A DNA stretch of 18,489 bases from JBFFXF01 sp041569895. Its GTDB lineage: Bacteria > Planctomycetota > UBA8108 > JACQVS01. Below, piece after piece: positions 1-9,600 of the stretch. A model generated the notes under the pieces. The model worked only from the letters and a program-made list of their open reading frames with translations, was not told the DNA's origin and did not search any database. The stretch spans positions 1-18,489 of the forward strand of contig JBFFXF010000140.1 in assembly GCA_041569895.1 (NCBI GenBank), read 5' to 3'. The position numbers and the translations under genes were made by a program. The first letter of the stretch is position 1, and every line of letters starts with the position of its first letter.

Positions 1-1
1 A

Positions 2-1123
2 TTCACGCTCGAGCTGAGCGCGGCGGGATCGACCACTCCGGAGGGCACGACGATCGAGGCGTACCGATGGGACATCGGCGGGGAGATTTTCGAGGGGGAG
101 GAGGTCGAGTACCTCGTCGAGGAGCCAGGGTTTCTGCCGGTCAAGCTGACGGTCGTCAACAACCTCGAGCTCGAGTCGACCGTCAGCGTCGAGGTGGTCG
201 CTGCGATACCCGGTGGCGACGTGACCCCCTGGACGGCGACCGATCTCGGCGATTCGGATTATCCCGGCGCGGCGCTCCTCGAGACCAGCGGCGAGTCGAC
301 CTGTCTCCGGCTCCACGCCGGCGGCGCCGTCGCCAGCGGGACCAGCGATCGGGTGTTCTTCGTGCACCAGTCGAGGGACTGCGATTTCGAGGCCAGCGTC
401 CGTATCCCGGGCCCCACCGAATTGCCGCTCCGAACCCAGCTCGGTCTGATGCTGCGCGCGGGCCTCGACGCGGATGCCGCCTCGGTGTCGCTCGCCGTGG
501 AGCTCTCGGCGACCGCGCTGACGCGGTTGCGCCTGCGTCACCGCCCCGTCGCGGGAGCGAGGGCGACATCGATCGAGAGCATCGTCTTCGAGAGGGACCA
601 GATGCTCGCGAACGCGTGGCTCCGCCTCCGTCGCGCCGATCGCGCGGTGGAGGCCTCGACCTCCCTCGACGGCGAGAACTGGCAGCCACTCGGCGAGGTC
701 GAGCTCGACGAGAGCTTCCCGCGCGAGGCCGAGATCGGCATCGTCGCGGCGCATCAGATGCGCAGCTTCACCGAGCTCCGTCCGCCGATCAGCGCCCTGG
801 CGTGCGACGTCGAGCTCGAGTGCATCGACATCCCGCGCTTCATCCGCGGAGAGATCAACAACGACGGCAAGATCGACGTCGCGGACCCGGTCTACCTGCT
901 CAACTGGCTCGCCACGGGCGGGCCCGCGCTGCCGTGCGAGGCCGCCGGCGACGGCGACGGGAATGGCCGGCTGAACATCACGGACGCGGTCCGCTTCCTG
1001 GGGTGGATGTTCCTCGGAACGACCGCCCCGGAGCCGCCGATTTCGAGCTGCGGCCTGGCGACTCTCGAGACGGACCTCGAGCTCGGCTGCGCCGACCCGC
1101 CCCCGTGCAGCGAGACGCCCTGA
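2..1123 (+). CDS. Secreted multidomain protein, 3' end only (PKD, DUF1349-like, dockerin-like)
   Basis: The frame is open from position 2, so the gene begins outside the window; 373 residues and a TGA stop are visible. Residues 1-65 look like a PKD domain: a Gly-Ser-Thr segment, the YRWDIGG motif, and a PGFLPVKLTV strand. Next, roughly positions 225-800 resemble the DUF1349 / concanavalin-like beta sandwich, with LMLRAG, WLRLRRADR and STSLDGENWQPLG. From about 845 comes a dockerin-like pair of Ca-binding-type loops (EINNDGKIDVADP and DGDGNGRLNITDA) and a cysteine-rich tail ending GC-ADPPP-C. A GTG at 194 could be read as a start, but it would cut the PKD domain in half, so I reject it. The protein is probably exported; its catalytic or binding domain, if any, lies upstream of the window. 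It converges on the metalloprotease gene, with 39 bp between the two stops. Enzymatic role unknown. Confidence 0.85.
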   Translation, partial: FTLELSAAGSTTPEGTTIEAYRWDIGGEIFEGEEVEYLVEEPGFLPVKLTVVNNLELESTVSVEVVAAIPGGDVTPWTATDLGDSDYPGAALLETSGESTCLRLHAGGAVASGTSDRVFFVHQSRDCDFEASVRIPGPTELPLRTQLGLMLRAGLDADAASVSLAVELSATALTRLRLRHRPVAGARATSIESIVFERDQMLANAWLRLRRADRAVEASTSLDGENWQPLGEVELDESFPREAEIGIVAAHQMRSFTELRPPISALACDVELECIDIPRFIRGEINNDGKIDVADPVYLLNWLATGGPALPCEAAGDGDGNGRLNITDAVRFLGWMFLGTTAPEPPISSCGLATLETDLELGCADPPPCSETP

Positions 1124-1129
1124 CGGGAG

Positions 1130-1169
1130 CGAGTCGGCGCCGAACCGGTCGAGCGGTGCGCCTCACTCG
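1130..1169. terminator. Candidate bidirectional hairpin between convergent genes
   Basis: An imperfect stem lies in the 39-bp gap between two convergent stops: CGAGT (1130-1134) and GGCGC (1136-1140) pair with GCGCC (1158-1162) and ACTCG (1165-1169). There is a small internal loop and a 17-nt apical loop. It overlaps the metalloprotease stop codon. No T-run follows on either strand, so this is not a canonical intrinsic terminator. It could act with Rho or simply reflect GC-rich sequence. Confidence 0.3.
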
Positions 1170-4100
1170 GAACAGAAGTCGCCGGCGCACCCCTCGACCT
1201 CGACGCAGCCGGCGCCGAGGCTGGGCTCGGTGCCGCTCTGGAAGAGATAGTGGAGCACGCCGATGGCGTCGGAGAGGTCAAGGGCCGCATCGCCGTTGTG
1301 ATCGAAGAGGGCGACGCTGGTCCCGGCCGGCACCTCCGGCTCCGAGCACGGAAGCTGCACGGGATCGCCCAGGAAGAGATGCCCGAGGAGGCACACCGCG
1401 TCGGAGATGTCGAGGACACCGTCCTGGTTGCAGTCGCCCGGCCGGCGCGATCCCGAGACCGTCGTGGGCCGGCACGGGGGCAGATCGCCCGCGGGCCCGA
1501 AGCGCACGCTGTCGATCTCGAGCGCCATGCGTGTCCACGCGAAGAAGCCGGTGAACCCGCCGCGGTAGGTGTCGTCCTCGACCTCGATCAACGTCACACC
1601 GTCTCCGACGAACCGGATGGTGCTTCCCTCGAGCTCGACGCGCCACACGGCGGGCGGGTCCGAGATCAGCGCGCCGGTGCCCTGCCGCAGCGGCACCATC
1701 TGGCGCCCGTCCCAGCGGGCGAGCGTGAGGCCGAAGTCCCAGTCCCGATCGATCCAGTAGATGCCGTAGCCGCTCGAGTCCTCCGCGAAGCGATTCGTGG
1801 TCGGCTTGTTGGCGCAGAACATCATGCCGAAGTGGCGCTTGATGCCGTCGCTCGCGCCGCCCGTGAACGCCACGCGAGGCGCCTCGAACTCGAAAACGAG
1901 GGTCTGTCCGGTATCGACACCGGAGATCGGATCGCGCGCCCAGACCCAGCTCTTGCTGCCGGTCGTGCGCGTCACCATCGTCTGGTCGTCGGTGACGCTC
2001 CACGACCCCTGCTCCACGCGCCAGCGACCCGCGAAATCGGGACTGCTGTCGAAACAGTCGACGATGCTGTCGACGGCGCGGATGGTGACCGACACCGGCG
2101 CGGTCGGATGGCTGAACCCGGTGGCGTTGAGCGCACGGACACGATAGTAATAGCTCGCGCCCCACATGGTCATCTCGTCGACGAATCGCGATTCCGCGAC
2201 GTTGCCGACCGAGATGACGCTCCACGGCCCGGCCCGGGACGTCGCCCGATCGACGGTGTATATGGCGAGCTCGTCGAGGTCGTTGTCGTCCCAGTCGAGC
2301 TCGACGCGCTGTCCGTCGACGACCGCCGTGAGGCCCGTGGGTGTCGAGGGCAACGGAAGCGGCAGCGTCGGCATGATCTCCAGCGCGCTGAGGACCGGGT
2401 TGGGGACCTCCACTCCGGGGCATGTCGCCTCGTCGCACGGCAGGAGCGCGATCGTCAGCATCCCGTCCTCGACGGCGATCTCCGGAAACTGCAGCCGGCC
2501 CGCCCATCCGAGCACGGGGTTGTCGGGGCTGAAGTCGCGGATGCTGACGTCGTCGTCCACGAGGACGCCTTCGATCTCGACCTGGAAGCGCCGAGCCATC
2601 GGCGGCCGCTGGTTCTCGGTCAAGTAAAGGTTGACGAGGTAGAGGCCATTCGGGACGGGGATCTCGAGCACGAAGTGAGCGTCGTCCGTGCCGTTGTCCC
2701 ACCGGATCGAGTTGAAGATGCTCCGGTCCGCCTCGCTCTCCGGATCGAACCCGAGGCGCGACAACGATTCCGACTGGAAGACCTGCGACCGCCAGCCTCG
2801 AACGGTGCCCGGGGCGCCGCTCCCCGGCGGACGGATCTTCAGCGGGTCGTTGTTTCCCTCCTCCCAGTCACCGAGCCACACTCGACCGAGCGAATCGACG
2901 GTCTCGGGTCCGCCCATGTTGATGCGGAGCGGTATATCGAAGCTGCTCCTGCGGGGGCCTATGCTCACGTCGTCGAAGCGGACGTCCTGACCGTCCCGGC
3001 CGACCCACATGCCGACGTATCCAGAACGGTAGCGAGCGTTGTCCAGAACGGCCTTCTCCTCGCCGTCGACGAAGAGCCGGACCGCAGCGTCGTCCAGAAC
3101 AACGCGCCACAGCTCTCCGGGCTCCGTATCCGGCATCACGGCGCGCTCCCGCACGCGCCCGCGCCTCACGAGCTCGACGTGATATCCCCGCGACGACGAC
3201 TCATCCGACCAGTAGACGAGATACCCGCTGTTGCCCGTCTCCGGGGCGGTCGGCCCCTGGGCGCACACGAACATGCCGCCGAGGCGTCCCGCCATCCCGT
3301 CCGGCCGCGAGAGGAACCGCATCCTGACGCTGACGGAGCCGACATCCCGGAAGCGCAGCGCGGGATCGCCCGCGACCAGGAACGGCTCGGTGCCGCCGAG
3401 ACCACCGTGGAGGTCCTCTGCGGCCCATTCTCCGCCCGCCACCCGCGAGAAGTGAAGGAGGTTTGACTCGGTGGAGCCGTCGATGGAAGCCCACCGTGTG
3501 CCGAACACATGGCGCGTTCCCGCGGCGTCGGCGTGCGCCGCGATGTCCGTGTGGCCCAGCCGTGCGAGCTGGATCGGCTCGCCCGCGGCATCGAGGCTGT
3601 CCGAGACCTGCTCGATGTCCCATTCGCCGAGCGTGTCCCAGCGGCAGTGCCACAGCTCGAACGGGCCCACATCACCTCCCACCGCGGTGAAGACCTCGAG
3701 CGTGTCGACAGTCGGAGCGCGGACCACGGGGAGGCCGATGGTGCGAAAGAACTGGTTGGGCGCTTCCCAGACCGGATTCGCCTGCCAGCCCTCGCTCGCC
3801 GACCAGGAGAAGTGAAGGAGGTCGCGAGTGCGGCCGAGCTCGACGGTCGTGGCGAGTACGTCCAGGCTGCCGTTGACGCGACTGACCGCGGCGAGCGTGT
3901 CGACGCCCCGGCTCTCTCGGGTGAGCTCGCTGACGTTCTGGTTGGTCCAGCCGGTGAAGTATGACCAGCCGAGACGCCACAGGTTCCTGTCCGTTCCGAT
4001 CGACGAGGCGACGACCACGTCGAGGCCGCCGTCGTCGCGCAAGACGGTGTCGAGCTCCTCGTTGAACGTCGAGTGTATCGAGTCGATGGGTGGCCCGTCG

Positions 4101-6586
4101 ACCGTGGAGGCCGTCCAGCCGGCCTGGACGAGGACACGACCGCGGGGATCACCGGGCTCGGGCGAGACCCAGCGCGTCGACGGCTCGTAGCGGTAGTGAA
4201 TCAGCGGAGCGGACCCGCCGACGGTGCGGCTGACCCCGACGACGTGAATCGTGCCGTCGGGCGTGCGGTGGACCCGGAACGGCCGCTCATGGCCGCTCTG
4301 GGCGAAGAATCGCGGTCCGTCTACTTTCTCCACCGACCAGGAGCCTCCCGACGCCCACGAGAAGCGGATCAGCGAGCCGTCGATGCCGATCCCGAACAGG
4401 TCGATCGACTTCAGGCTGGAGACCGCGGCGACGGGGCCGAGCACGCGATGGAGATTACCTACCGGCACGACACGGTTCAGATTGGAAGCCGACCAGCCGG
4501 TCGAAGGGCGGCGACTGTAGTGGATGACTTCGCGACTCCCCGCCGTGAAGCGCTCGACGGTCGTCGAGAACACGTCGAACGTATCCGGCGTCCGCCGGAC
4601 CACGACCGGCTTTCGCCAGATGTGAGGCCCGTCCCGGGAGAGCTCCCGGGTCAGATTCACGGCGTCCCACCCGCGATCGAGCGAACCGTTGAAATGAATG
4701 AGCTCGCGTTCGAAGTTCAGGGTGAAGAAGTCGACAGACCCGGCGTCGCCGAGCACGGAGGGCGCCATACTGAGCCCTCGCAGTGCGGCGCGACTTCCCG
4801 TGTTGACCGACAGCTCGTCCGACCGTTTCACCCAGAGCCCGCCGCGTTTCGTCCAGCGATCCGGAACACCGGCGCCGCCCGTGAAATCGTCCTCGAACGA
4901 GTCGCCGAGGACCCACTCCGGCTGTTCGATCTCGAATCCATTGAGAAGCGCGGTGCGATAGAGCTGTTCGTGGTACTCCGGGTATCGCTCCATGAAGGCG
5001 GCGATGAACTGCCGCGACATCCGCGGCCTGTCACGAACGGTGACCTCGAAGATCTCGTGCGTCCCGAGGGAAAGCGCATCTTCTGCCTTTCCTCCCGACG
5101 ACACCGGCGAGTCGGGCTCGTTGGTGTCATCCTCGATGTCTCGAAGGAGCGCGCCGAAGAATCCCTCCGTTTGCCACGGGTCGTGATACGTCCCGTCCTC
5201 CGAGCATTCCCGCAACTCCTCTTGATCCCCGGTAACGAGAGGCCGCTCACCGTACTCCTCGAGAGATCGGGTGACCACGTCGGCGAGCCAGTCCGGCCAG
5301 CCCTCGCTCCACGCGATATGTTCGTTCTCCCGGCACCACAACAGGTGACCGCAATCGTCGAGCCACCACTCCCTCTCGTTGTCTCCAAAGCCGTTGCAGT
5401 AGTCCGGCCGCGCAGCAGAGGCGCGCTTGTCGATGAAGAAGTGCCCGTACTCGTGAACTGCCGTCCACTCGGACCACTCGTGCTGCCGGCTGATGTGGAT
5501 CTCGTTGAACACCGGGTTGTAGTAGGCGCCGGAGTTCCCGTCGGGCCACTGCACGTCGACGTTGGGGAGCCGGTGGTTCTCGGTCTCCATCAGCCAGCGC
5601 CTGGTGCGGGTCAGCGTGTTGAGGATGTGGAACGCCGCCTGGTTGCTGGTGGCGTCACCCGAGTCCAGATCACCCGGACCGAGGACACCGTAGTCGATCT
5701 CGGTGCCGAGAAAGTCGCTCCGGACCGCCGTCTTCCACTTGTAGTTGCGCTCCAAAGTCGGGCTCTCGACTTCCACGGCGCCGTTTTTCGATTCGAACTC
5801 GAGGTAGATGTCGGGATCGCCGAACAGGAGCTCATTGAAGAAGTTGGGGTCCCAGGTGAAGTGGATGTCGAAGTAACCGTCCGGATCGGTCCTGCCCGTC
5901 CGAAGGGTGGTGTCGATGACGCCCTCGTCCTTGACGCGAACCGTCGCGCCGTCAACGCCGAGCTCCTTGCCGTCCCGGCGACGATAGATCAGCTGGCCGT
6001 ACACCCTGATATTCCTGGACGCAGCGCCGCCGCCGTCGCCGGCGGACTTCATGCGCTCGAGCATCGCCAGCTCGCGTTCGCCGGGAGGGGCCGGCCTCGG
6101 GCTGGGTCGCGAGAAGTCGACACCGGGGAACTCTCCTCCCCAGCTGGCGGGCCTCGATTCGAGGAGCAGTGGATCCGAGATGAGGTCGAAATGCTGGCGC
6201 GAGAGATCGAACTGCTTCGCCACCGGTCGATCCTCGAGCTCGGCGCGAAAGGTCAGCGGCCGGAGTGGCTCGGCCGGAATGGCGGTGAACTCGAGAACGA
6301 CCGGCTCTCTCGCGACGAGGTGCAGCCACAGAGGCGCCGCGATCTCGACGACGGACCAGCCCTCGCCGACGAGCTGGAGGTCCGCCAGCGTCCCGTCGAC
6401 CCCCGACTCGATCTGGAGGGTGCCGTGGTATGGCTCGCCCGGAGTGGCCGGGACCGGGTCCACGAGCCGGATCTTCACCGGTGGCGAGACGCTGGCGCGC
6501 AGTGGGCCGTTCGGCAGAAACAACGCGAGCACGAGCATCGCTCGCAGGAATCCTCGGCAGATCGACGAGAGCCTCGAGAAGAACAT
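1163..6586 (-). CDS. Secreted zinc metalloprotease (M36-like HEYGH), with beta-propeller, malectin-like, FN3 and dockerin-like modules
   Basis: 1807 residues. The ATG at 6586 is chosen because AGGAGG lies 6 nt upstream and a signal peptide follows (hydrophobic core about residues 12-25). Modules: an unassigned beta-rich segment (36-145); a transthyretin / carboxypeptidase-regulatory-like domain (190-260); a protease domain (about 310-560) with HEYGH at 378-382 and SEGWPDW at 427-433, where E428 is the likely third zinc ligand; a repeat region of about eight blades (605-1065) resembling PLL-type lectin propellers; a LamG-like sandwich (1066-1212); a malectin-like domain (1216-1405); FN3 (1415-1503); a second LamG-like sandwich (1504-1697); and a dockerin-like, cysteine-rich end (1713-1807). 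HExxH followed by EGW.D is the gluzincin pattern seen in fungalysins (M36). It is probably the last gene of the sigma-kinase unit. The frame runs on upstream to 9070, but that part is antisense to the kinase. An in-frame ATG at 6655 lacks a comparable ribosome binding site. Substrate unknown. Confidence 0.9.
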   Translation of the reverse strand: MFFSRLSSICRGFLRAMLVLALFLPNGPLRASVSPPVKIRLVDPVPATPGEPYHGTLQIESGVDGTLADLQLVGEGWSVVEIAAPLWLHLVAREPVVLEFTAIPAEPLRPLTFRAELEDRPVAKQFDLSRQHFDLISDPLLLESRPASWGGEFPGVDFSRPSPRPAPPGERELAMLERMKSAGDGGGAASRNIRVYGQLIYRRRDGKELGVDGATVRVKDEGVIDTTLRTGRTDPDGYFDIHFTWDPNFFNELLFGDPDIYLEFESKNGAVEVESPTLERNYKWKTAVRSDFLGTEIDYGVLGPGDLDSGDATSNQAAFHILNTLTRTRRWLMETENHRLPNVDVQWPDGNSGAYYNPVFNEIHISRQHEWSEWTAVHEYGHFFIDKRASAARPDYCNGFGDNEREWWLDDCGHLLWCRENEHIAWSEGWPDWLADVVTRSLEEYGERPLVTGDQEELRECSEDGTYHDPWQTEGFFGALLRDIEDDTNEPDSPVSSGGKAEDALSLGTHEIFEVTVRDRPRMSRQFIAAFMERYPEYHEQLYRTALLNGFEIEQPEWVLGDSFEDDFTGGAGVPDRWTKRGGLWVKRSDELSVNTGSRAALRGLSMAPSVLGDAGSVDFFTLNFERELIHFNGSLDRGWDAVNLTRELSRDGPHIWRKPVVVRRTPDTFDVFSTTVERFTAGSREVIHYSRRPSTGWSASNLNRVVPVGNLHRVLGPVAAVSSLKSIDLFGIGIDGSLIRFSWASGGSWSVEKVDGPRFFAQSGHERPFRVHRTPDGTIHVVGVSRTVGGSAPLIHYRYEPSTRWVSPEPGDPRGRVLVQAGWTASTVDGPPIDSIHSTFNEELDTVLRDDGGLDVVVASSIGTDRNLWRLGWSYFTGWTNQNVSELTRESRGVDTLAAVSRVNGSLDVLATTVELGRTRDLLHFSWSASEGWQANPVWEAPNQFFRTIGLPVVRAPTVDTLEVFTAVGGDVGPFELWHCRWDTLGEWDIEQVSDSLDAAGEPIQLARLGHTDIAAHADAAGTRHVFGTRWASIDGSTESNLLHFSRVAGGEWAAEDLHGGLGGTEPFLVAGDPALRFRDVGSVSVRMRFLSRPDGMAGRLGGMFVCAQGPTAPETGNSGYLVYWSDESSSRGYHVELVRRGRVRERAVMPDTEPGELWRVVLDDAAVRLFVDGEEKAVLDNARYRSGYVGMWVGRDGQDVRFDDVSIGPRRSSFDIPLRINMGGPETVDSLGRVWLGDWEEGNNDPLKIRPPGSGAPGTVRGWRSQVFQSESLSRLGFDPESEADRSIFNSIRWDNGTDDAHFVLEIPVPNGLYLVNLYLTENQRPPMARRFQVEIEGVLVDDDVSIRDFSPDNPVLGWAGRLQFPEIAVEDGMLTIALLPCDEATCPGVEVPNPVLSALEIMPTLPLPLPSTPTGLTAVVDGQRVELDWDDNDLDELAIYTVDRATSRAGPWSVISVGNVAESRFVDEMTMWGASYYYRVRALNATGFSHPTAPVSVTIRAVDSIVDCFDSSPDFAGRWRVEQGSWSVTDDQTMVTRTTGSKSWVWARDPISGVDTGQTLVFEFEAPRVAFTGGASDGIKRHFGMMFCANKPTTNRFAEDSSGYGIYWIDRDWDFGLTLARWDGRQMVPLRQGTGALISDPPAVWRVELEGSTIRFVGDGVTLIEVEDDTYRGGFTGFFAWTRMALEIDSVRFGPAGDLPPCRPTTVSGSRRPGDCNQDGVLDISDAVCLLGHLFLGDPVQLPCSEPEVPAGTSVALFDHNGDAALDLSDAIGVLHYLFQSGTEPSLGAGCVEVEGCAGDFCSE

Positions 6587-6592
6587 GCTGTG

Positions 6593-6598
6593 CCTCCT
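6593..6598 (-). promoter_or_regulatory. Ribosome binding site of the metalloprotease gene
   Basis: The minus strand reads AGGAGG, 6 nt before ATG 6586. This consensus site fixes the start directly before the signal peptide and argues against the in-frame ATG at 6655. It also shows that the gene has its own strong translation signal although it lies 113 nt behind the kinase stop. In that gap I see only a weak 5-bp hairpin (6651-6665) and no T-tract terminator, so co-transcription is plausible. Confidence 0.8.
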
Positions 6599-6699
6599 GT
6601 CCTGCGCGGCGGTCTGGTATGCGATTACCGTCGTCCTCCTCAATGCCGCCCGCATCGCGGATGCGTTCACGGAATCTCGGGCTTCCTCGCGGGGACGGC

Positions 6700-9600
6700 T
6701 CAGCGGGGGTCGGTGGCGCCGTCGGCGGGCGGATCCGGGGCGCGGATCACCTCGAGGACGTTGATGGTGGGGTTGCGATCGCGGGCGCCGGGGCACTCGG
6801 TCCGCGGGTCGCAGGGGAGGAGGCCGATCGACAGGCTGCCGTCGGTGACCGGGACGTCGTTGAAGGTCAACGAGCCGGCCCAGCCGGTCTGGGGGCGATC
6901 CGGGCTGAAGACGCGCGCGTTGACGTATGACTCGCGGACCTCGCCCTCGATCTCCAGGCGGAAGCCGCGTGATTCCGGCGGGTGCCAGTAGTTCTCGCAG
7001 AGGTAGAACCGCACCGTGTAGCGTCCTTCCGCGAGCGGCAGCTCGAGCCGAAACGGCGACGCGTCGAAGGACTTGCCCCAGCGGACCGAGGTAAAGAGCG
7101 ATCGGTCGGCGGCGCTCTCGGGATCGAACCCGAGGTGGCGGATGCTGTCCGGCTTGAATCGCTGCGCTGCCCAGTTCAGCGTCGCGATGGCTCCCCCGCT
7201 GTCGTCGGGGCGGATGTCGAGCACGTCCTCGCCCTCTCCGGGATCCCCCCACCAGATCCGGCCCCGTGAATCGACCACGTCGGGTCCACCCATGTTGATG
7301 CGCACGACGTCGCCGAACGCCCGGGACGTGTCGACGACGGTCGAGCGGAGCACGGCGCCCGCCGCCGTGCACGGCGAGTCGCCCGGGTCCGGCGACGCCT
7401 CGACGATCGGGACGAGCGCGTAGTGGGTCACGCGCCCACGCCCGGGCTCGTCGTCGGTGAACTCCGTCGCGTCGGGCGGGAGCGTGCGCAGCAGCTCGCC
7501 GTCGCGTCGCAGCTCGTAGCCGTCGATGTCGACTCGGAAGCCCGGCTCCCACCGTCCGGTGACGCTGCCGTCCTCGTTCTCGACGCAGCGAAGGTCGAAC
7601 GGACAGATGCGCACCGTCTCTCGCGCCTCCCCCACGAGACGCAGCGAGTCCTCGTCCATCGACGGCGACCCCGCGAGGGCCTCCTCGAGCCGCAGGAACG
7701 TCTCGCTGGCCTCGCGGTGATTCTTCAGCCGCATGTGCGTCAGCGCGAGCGCGGCCAGTCGCGCGATCTCGAGCCGGTTCGGTGTGTCCCTCGCGACCTT
7801 CTCCGCGCGCAACAGTCGAGTGAGAGCGCCCGGCGCGTTGCCAGAGCGCAGGAGCGCGAGGCCGCGCATGGTCTGCTCGTCCGGATCCCGGAGCTCGCGG
7901 GAGATGGCACGGAGCAACCCGAGGACGCGGCGCTGCTCGGCCGCCGGAGCGTCTCCCGTGCAGAGTGTGCTCCAGAACGACTGCATGATGACGTCGGGCC
8001 GCCCCTTGCGGGTCCTCGCCAGACGAATCGCTGCCCGTCGCACGTCGGGATCGAGCTCGTCGGAGGCGAGCAGACGCTCGGTGACGCGCGCCTCGTCGCC
8101 GAGCTCGTCGAAGAGGGCCTCGACGAGCGGCCGGCCCTCGCGGGCCGCTTTGCGAGCGGCGCGGACCGCGGCGACACGCTGCGACCTCGGCTCCGTGCTC
8201 CACACCTTGACGACCCCGTCCGTCCAGGACGCCGCGGCGATCCGGGTCCCGTCGGGGCTGAACCGGGCGCGGACCCAGTCCTTCTCGGCGGCGACGAGTG
8301 TCGCGACCTGGTCGCCTCCGGGGATCGCCCACACCCGGACCGTGCTGTCGATCGACGCCGTCGCCAGCCGGCTGCCGTCGTGACTGAAGGAGGCCGTCAA
8401 CACCGGCCTCGTGTGTCCCCTGAGGATGCGGATGAGCTCGCCGGTGCGGGCGTCCCAGAGACGCGCCGTCCTGTCCCAGCTCGTCGTCACGAGCCAGGCG
8501 CCGTCCGGACTGAAACAGAGGTCGTGAACCGGCTCCCCGTGCCGCGGCAGCGTTCGCGCGACGCGCCCGGTCGACGGATCGACGAGCGTGACGAGGTCCC
8601 TGTGTCTCAGGGCGAGGAGCCGACCGTCCGGACTGAAGGCGCCCTTTTCCGCGGGGATCTCGATGCGCCCGATCTCGACGTTCTCCGGCAGGCTGCGGAT
8701 CATCGCCGTGCCGTCGCGCTGGCAGACGAGGAGGCGCGACCCGTCGGGGCTGAACGAGATGTGTCCCACCGGACTCTGCTCTCCCGCGAACGCCGCGAGC
8801 TCCTGGAGCGTGGTCGCGTCCCAGAGTCGCACCACGCCGTCGATGCTCACCGACGCCAGGCGGGCTCCGTCGGGCGACATCTCCAGATCGATGACCGTGG
8901 TGGCATGTCCCGCGAGCGTCGTGATCTCCTGGTCGGTCGCGAGGTCCCACAGTCGTACCAGGCCATCGCCGCCGGCGCTGAAGAGCAGGTCCCCGCCGGG
9001 CATGAACGCCACCGTCCTCGCGCGATACGCGGGAAGCACCCTCACCGAGCCGACCGGGGCGGCGTCCCACTGCCTGCAGGTGGAGTCGCCGGAGACGGAG
9101 ACCAGACGCGCGCCGTCATGGCGGAAGTCGACGTCGGCGACGTTCCCGGAGTGCCCGCGCAGGGTGGCGAGCAACCGTCCGTCGTGAAGACTCCAGAGCC
9201 GCAGCGTGTGATCGTCCGAGGCCGAGGCGATCAGCTCGCCGTCCGGGGACAGGGACACCGCACGCACCCCGGCGTCGTGCCCGACGAGCGTCGCGACGGC
9301 CTTCCCGCTCGCCGCGTCCCAGACGCGGATGGTCTCGTCCGCGGAGCACGTGACGATCCGCGCCCCGTCCGGGCTGTACTCGACGTCGTTGACGCTGTCG
9401 TGATGGCCGCGGAGGACGCGCGGAGCGCCCACGTCGCCGAGGGACCAGATACGCGCCGTCCCGTCCTCGGACGCCGACGCGAGCTCGCCCCCACCGGGCG
9501 CGAACGCGACCGCGGTCACCTTGCCGGTGTGCCCCTCGAACGTGTCGAGCAAGGCGCCGCTGGCGGCGTCCCACAGCCGCACGGAGTATCCCCTCGACGC

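Noticed and set aside
4073..6991. 972-codon plus-strand open frame opposite the metalloprotease
   Set aside because: An antisense shadow caused by high GC and few stop codons: no signal peptide, domains or ribosome binding site. The minus-strand frame has clear domains throughout.
6587..9070. Open frame extending the metalloprotease upstream by 828 residues on the minus strand
   Set aside because: It overlaps the kinase gene on the same strand in another frame. Its translation is Arg-rich without domain structure, and a strong ribosome binding site plus signal peptide mark the start at 6586.
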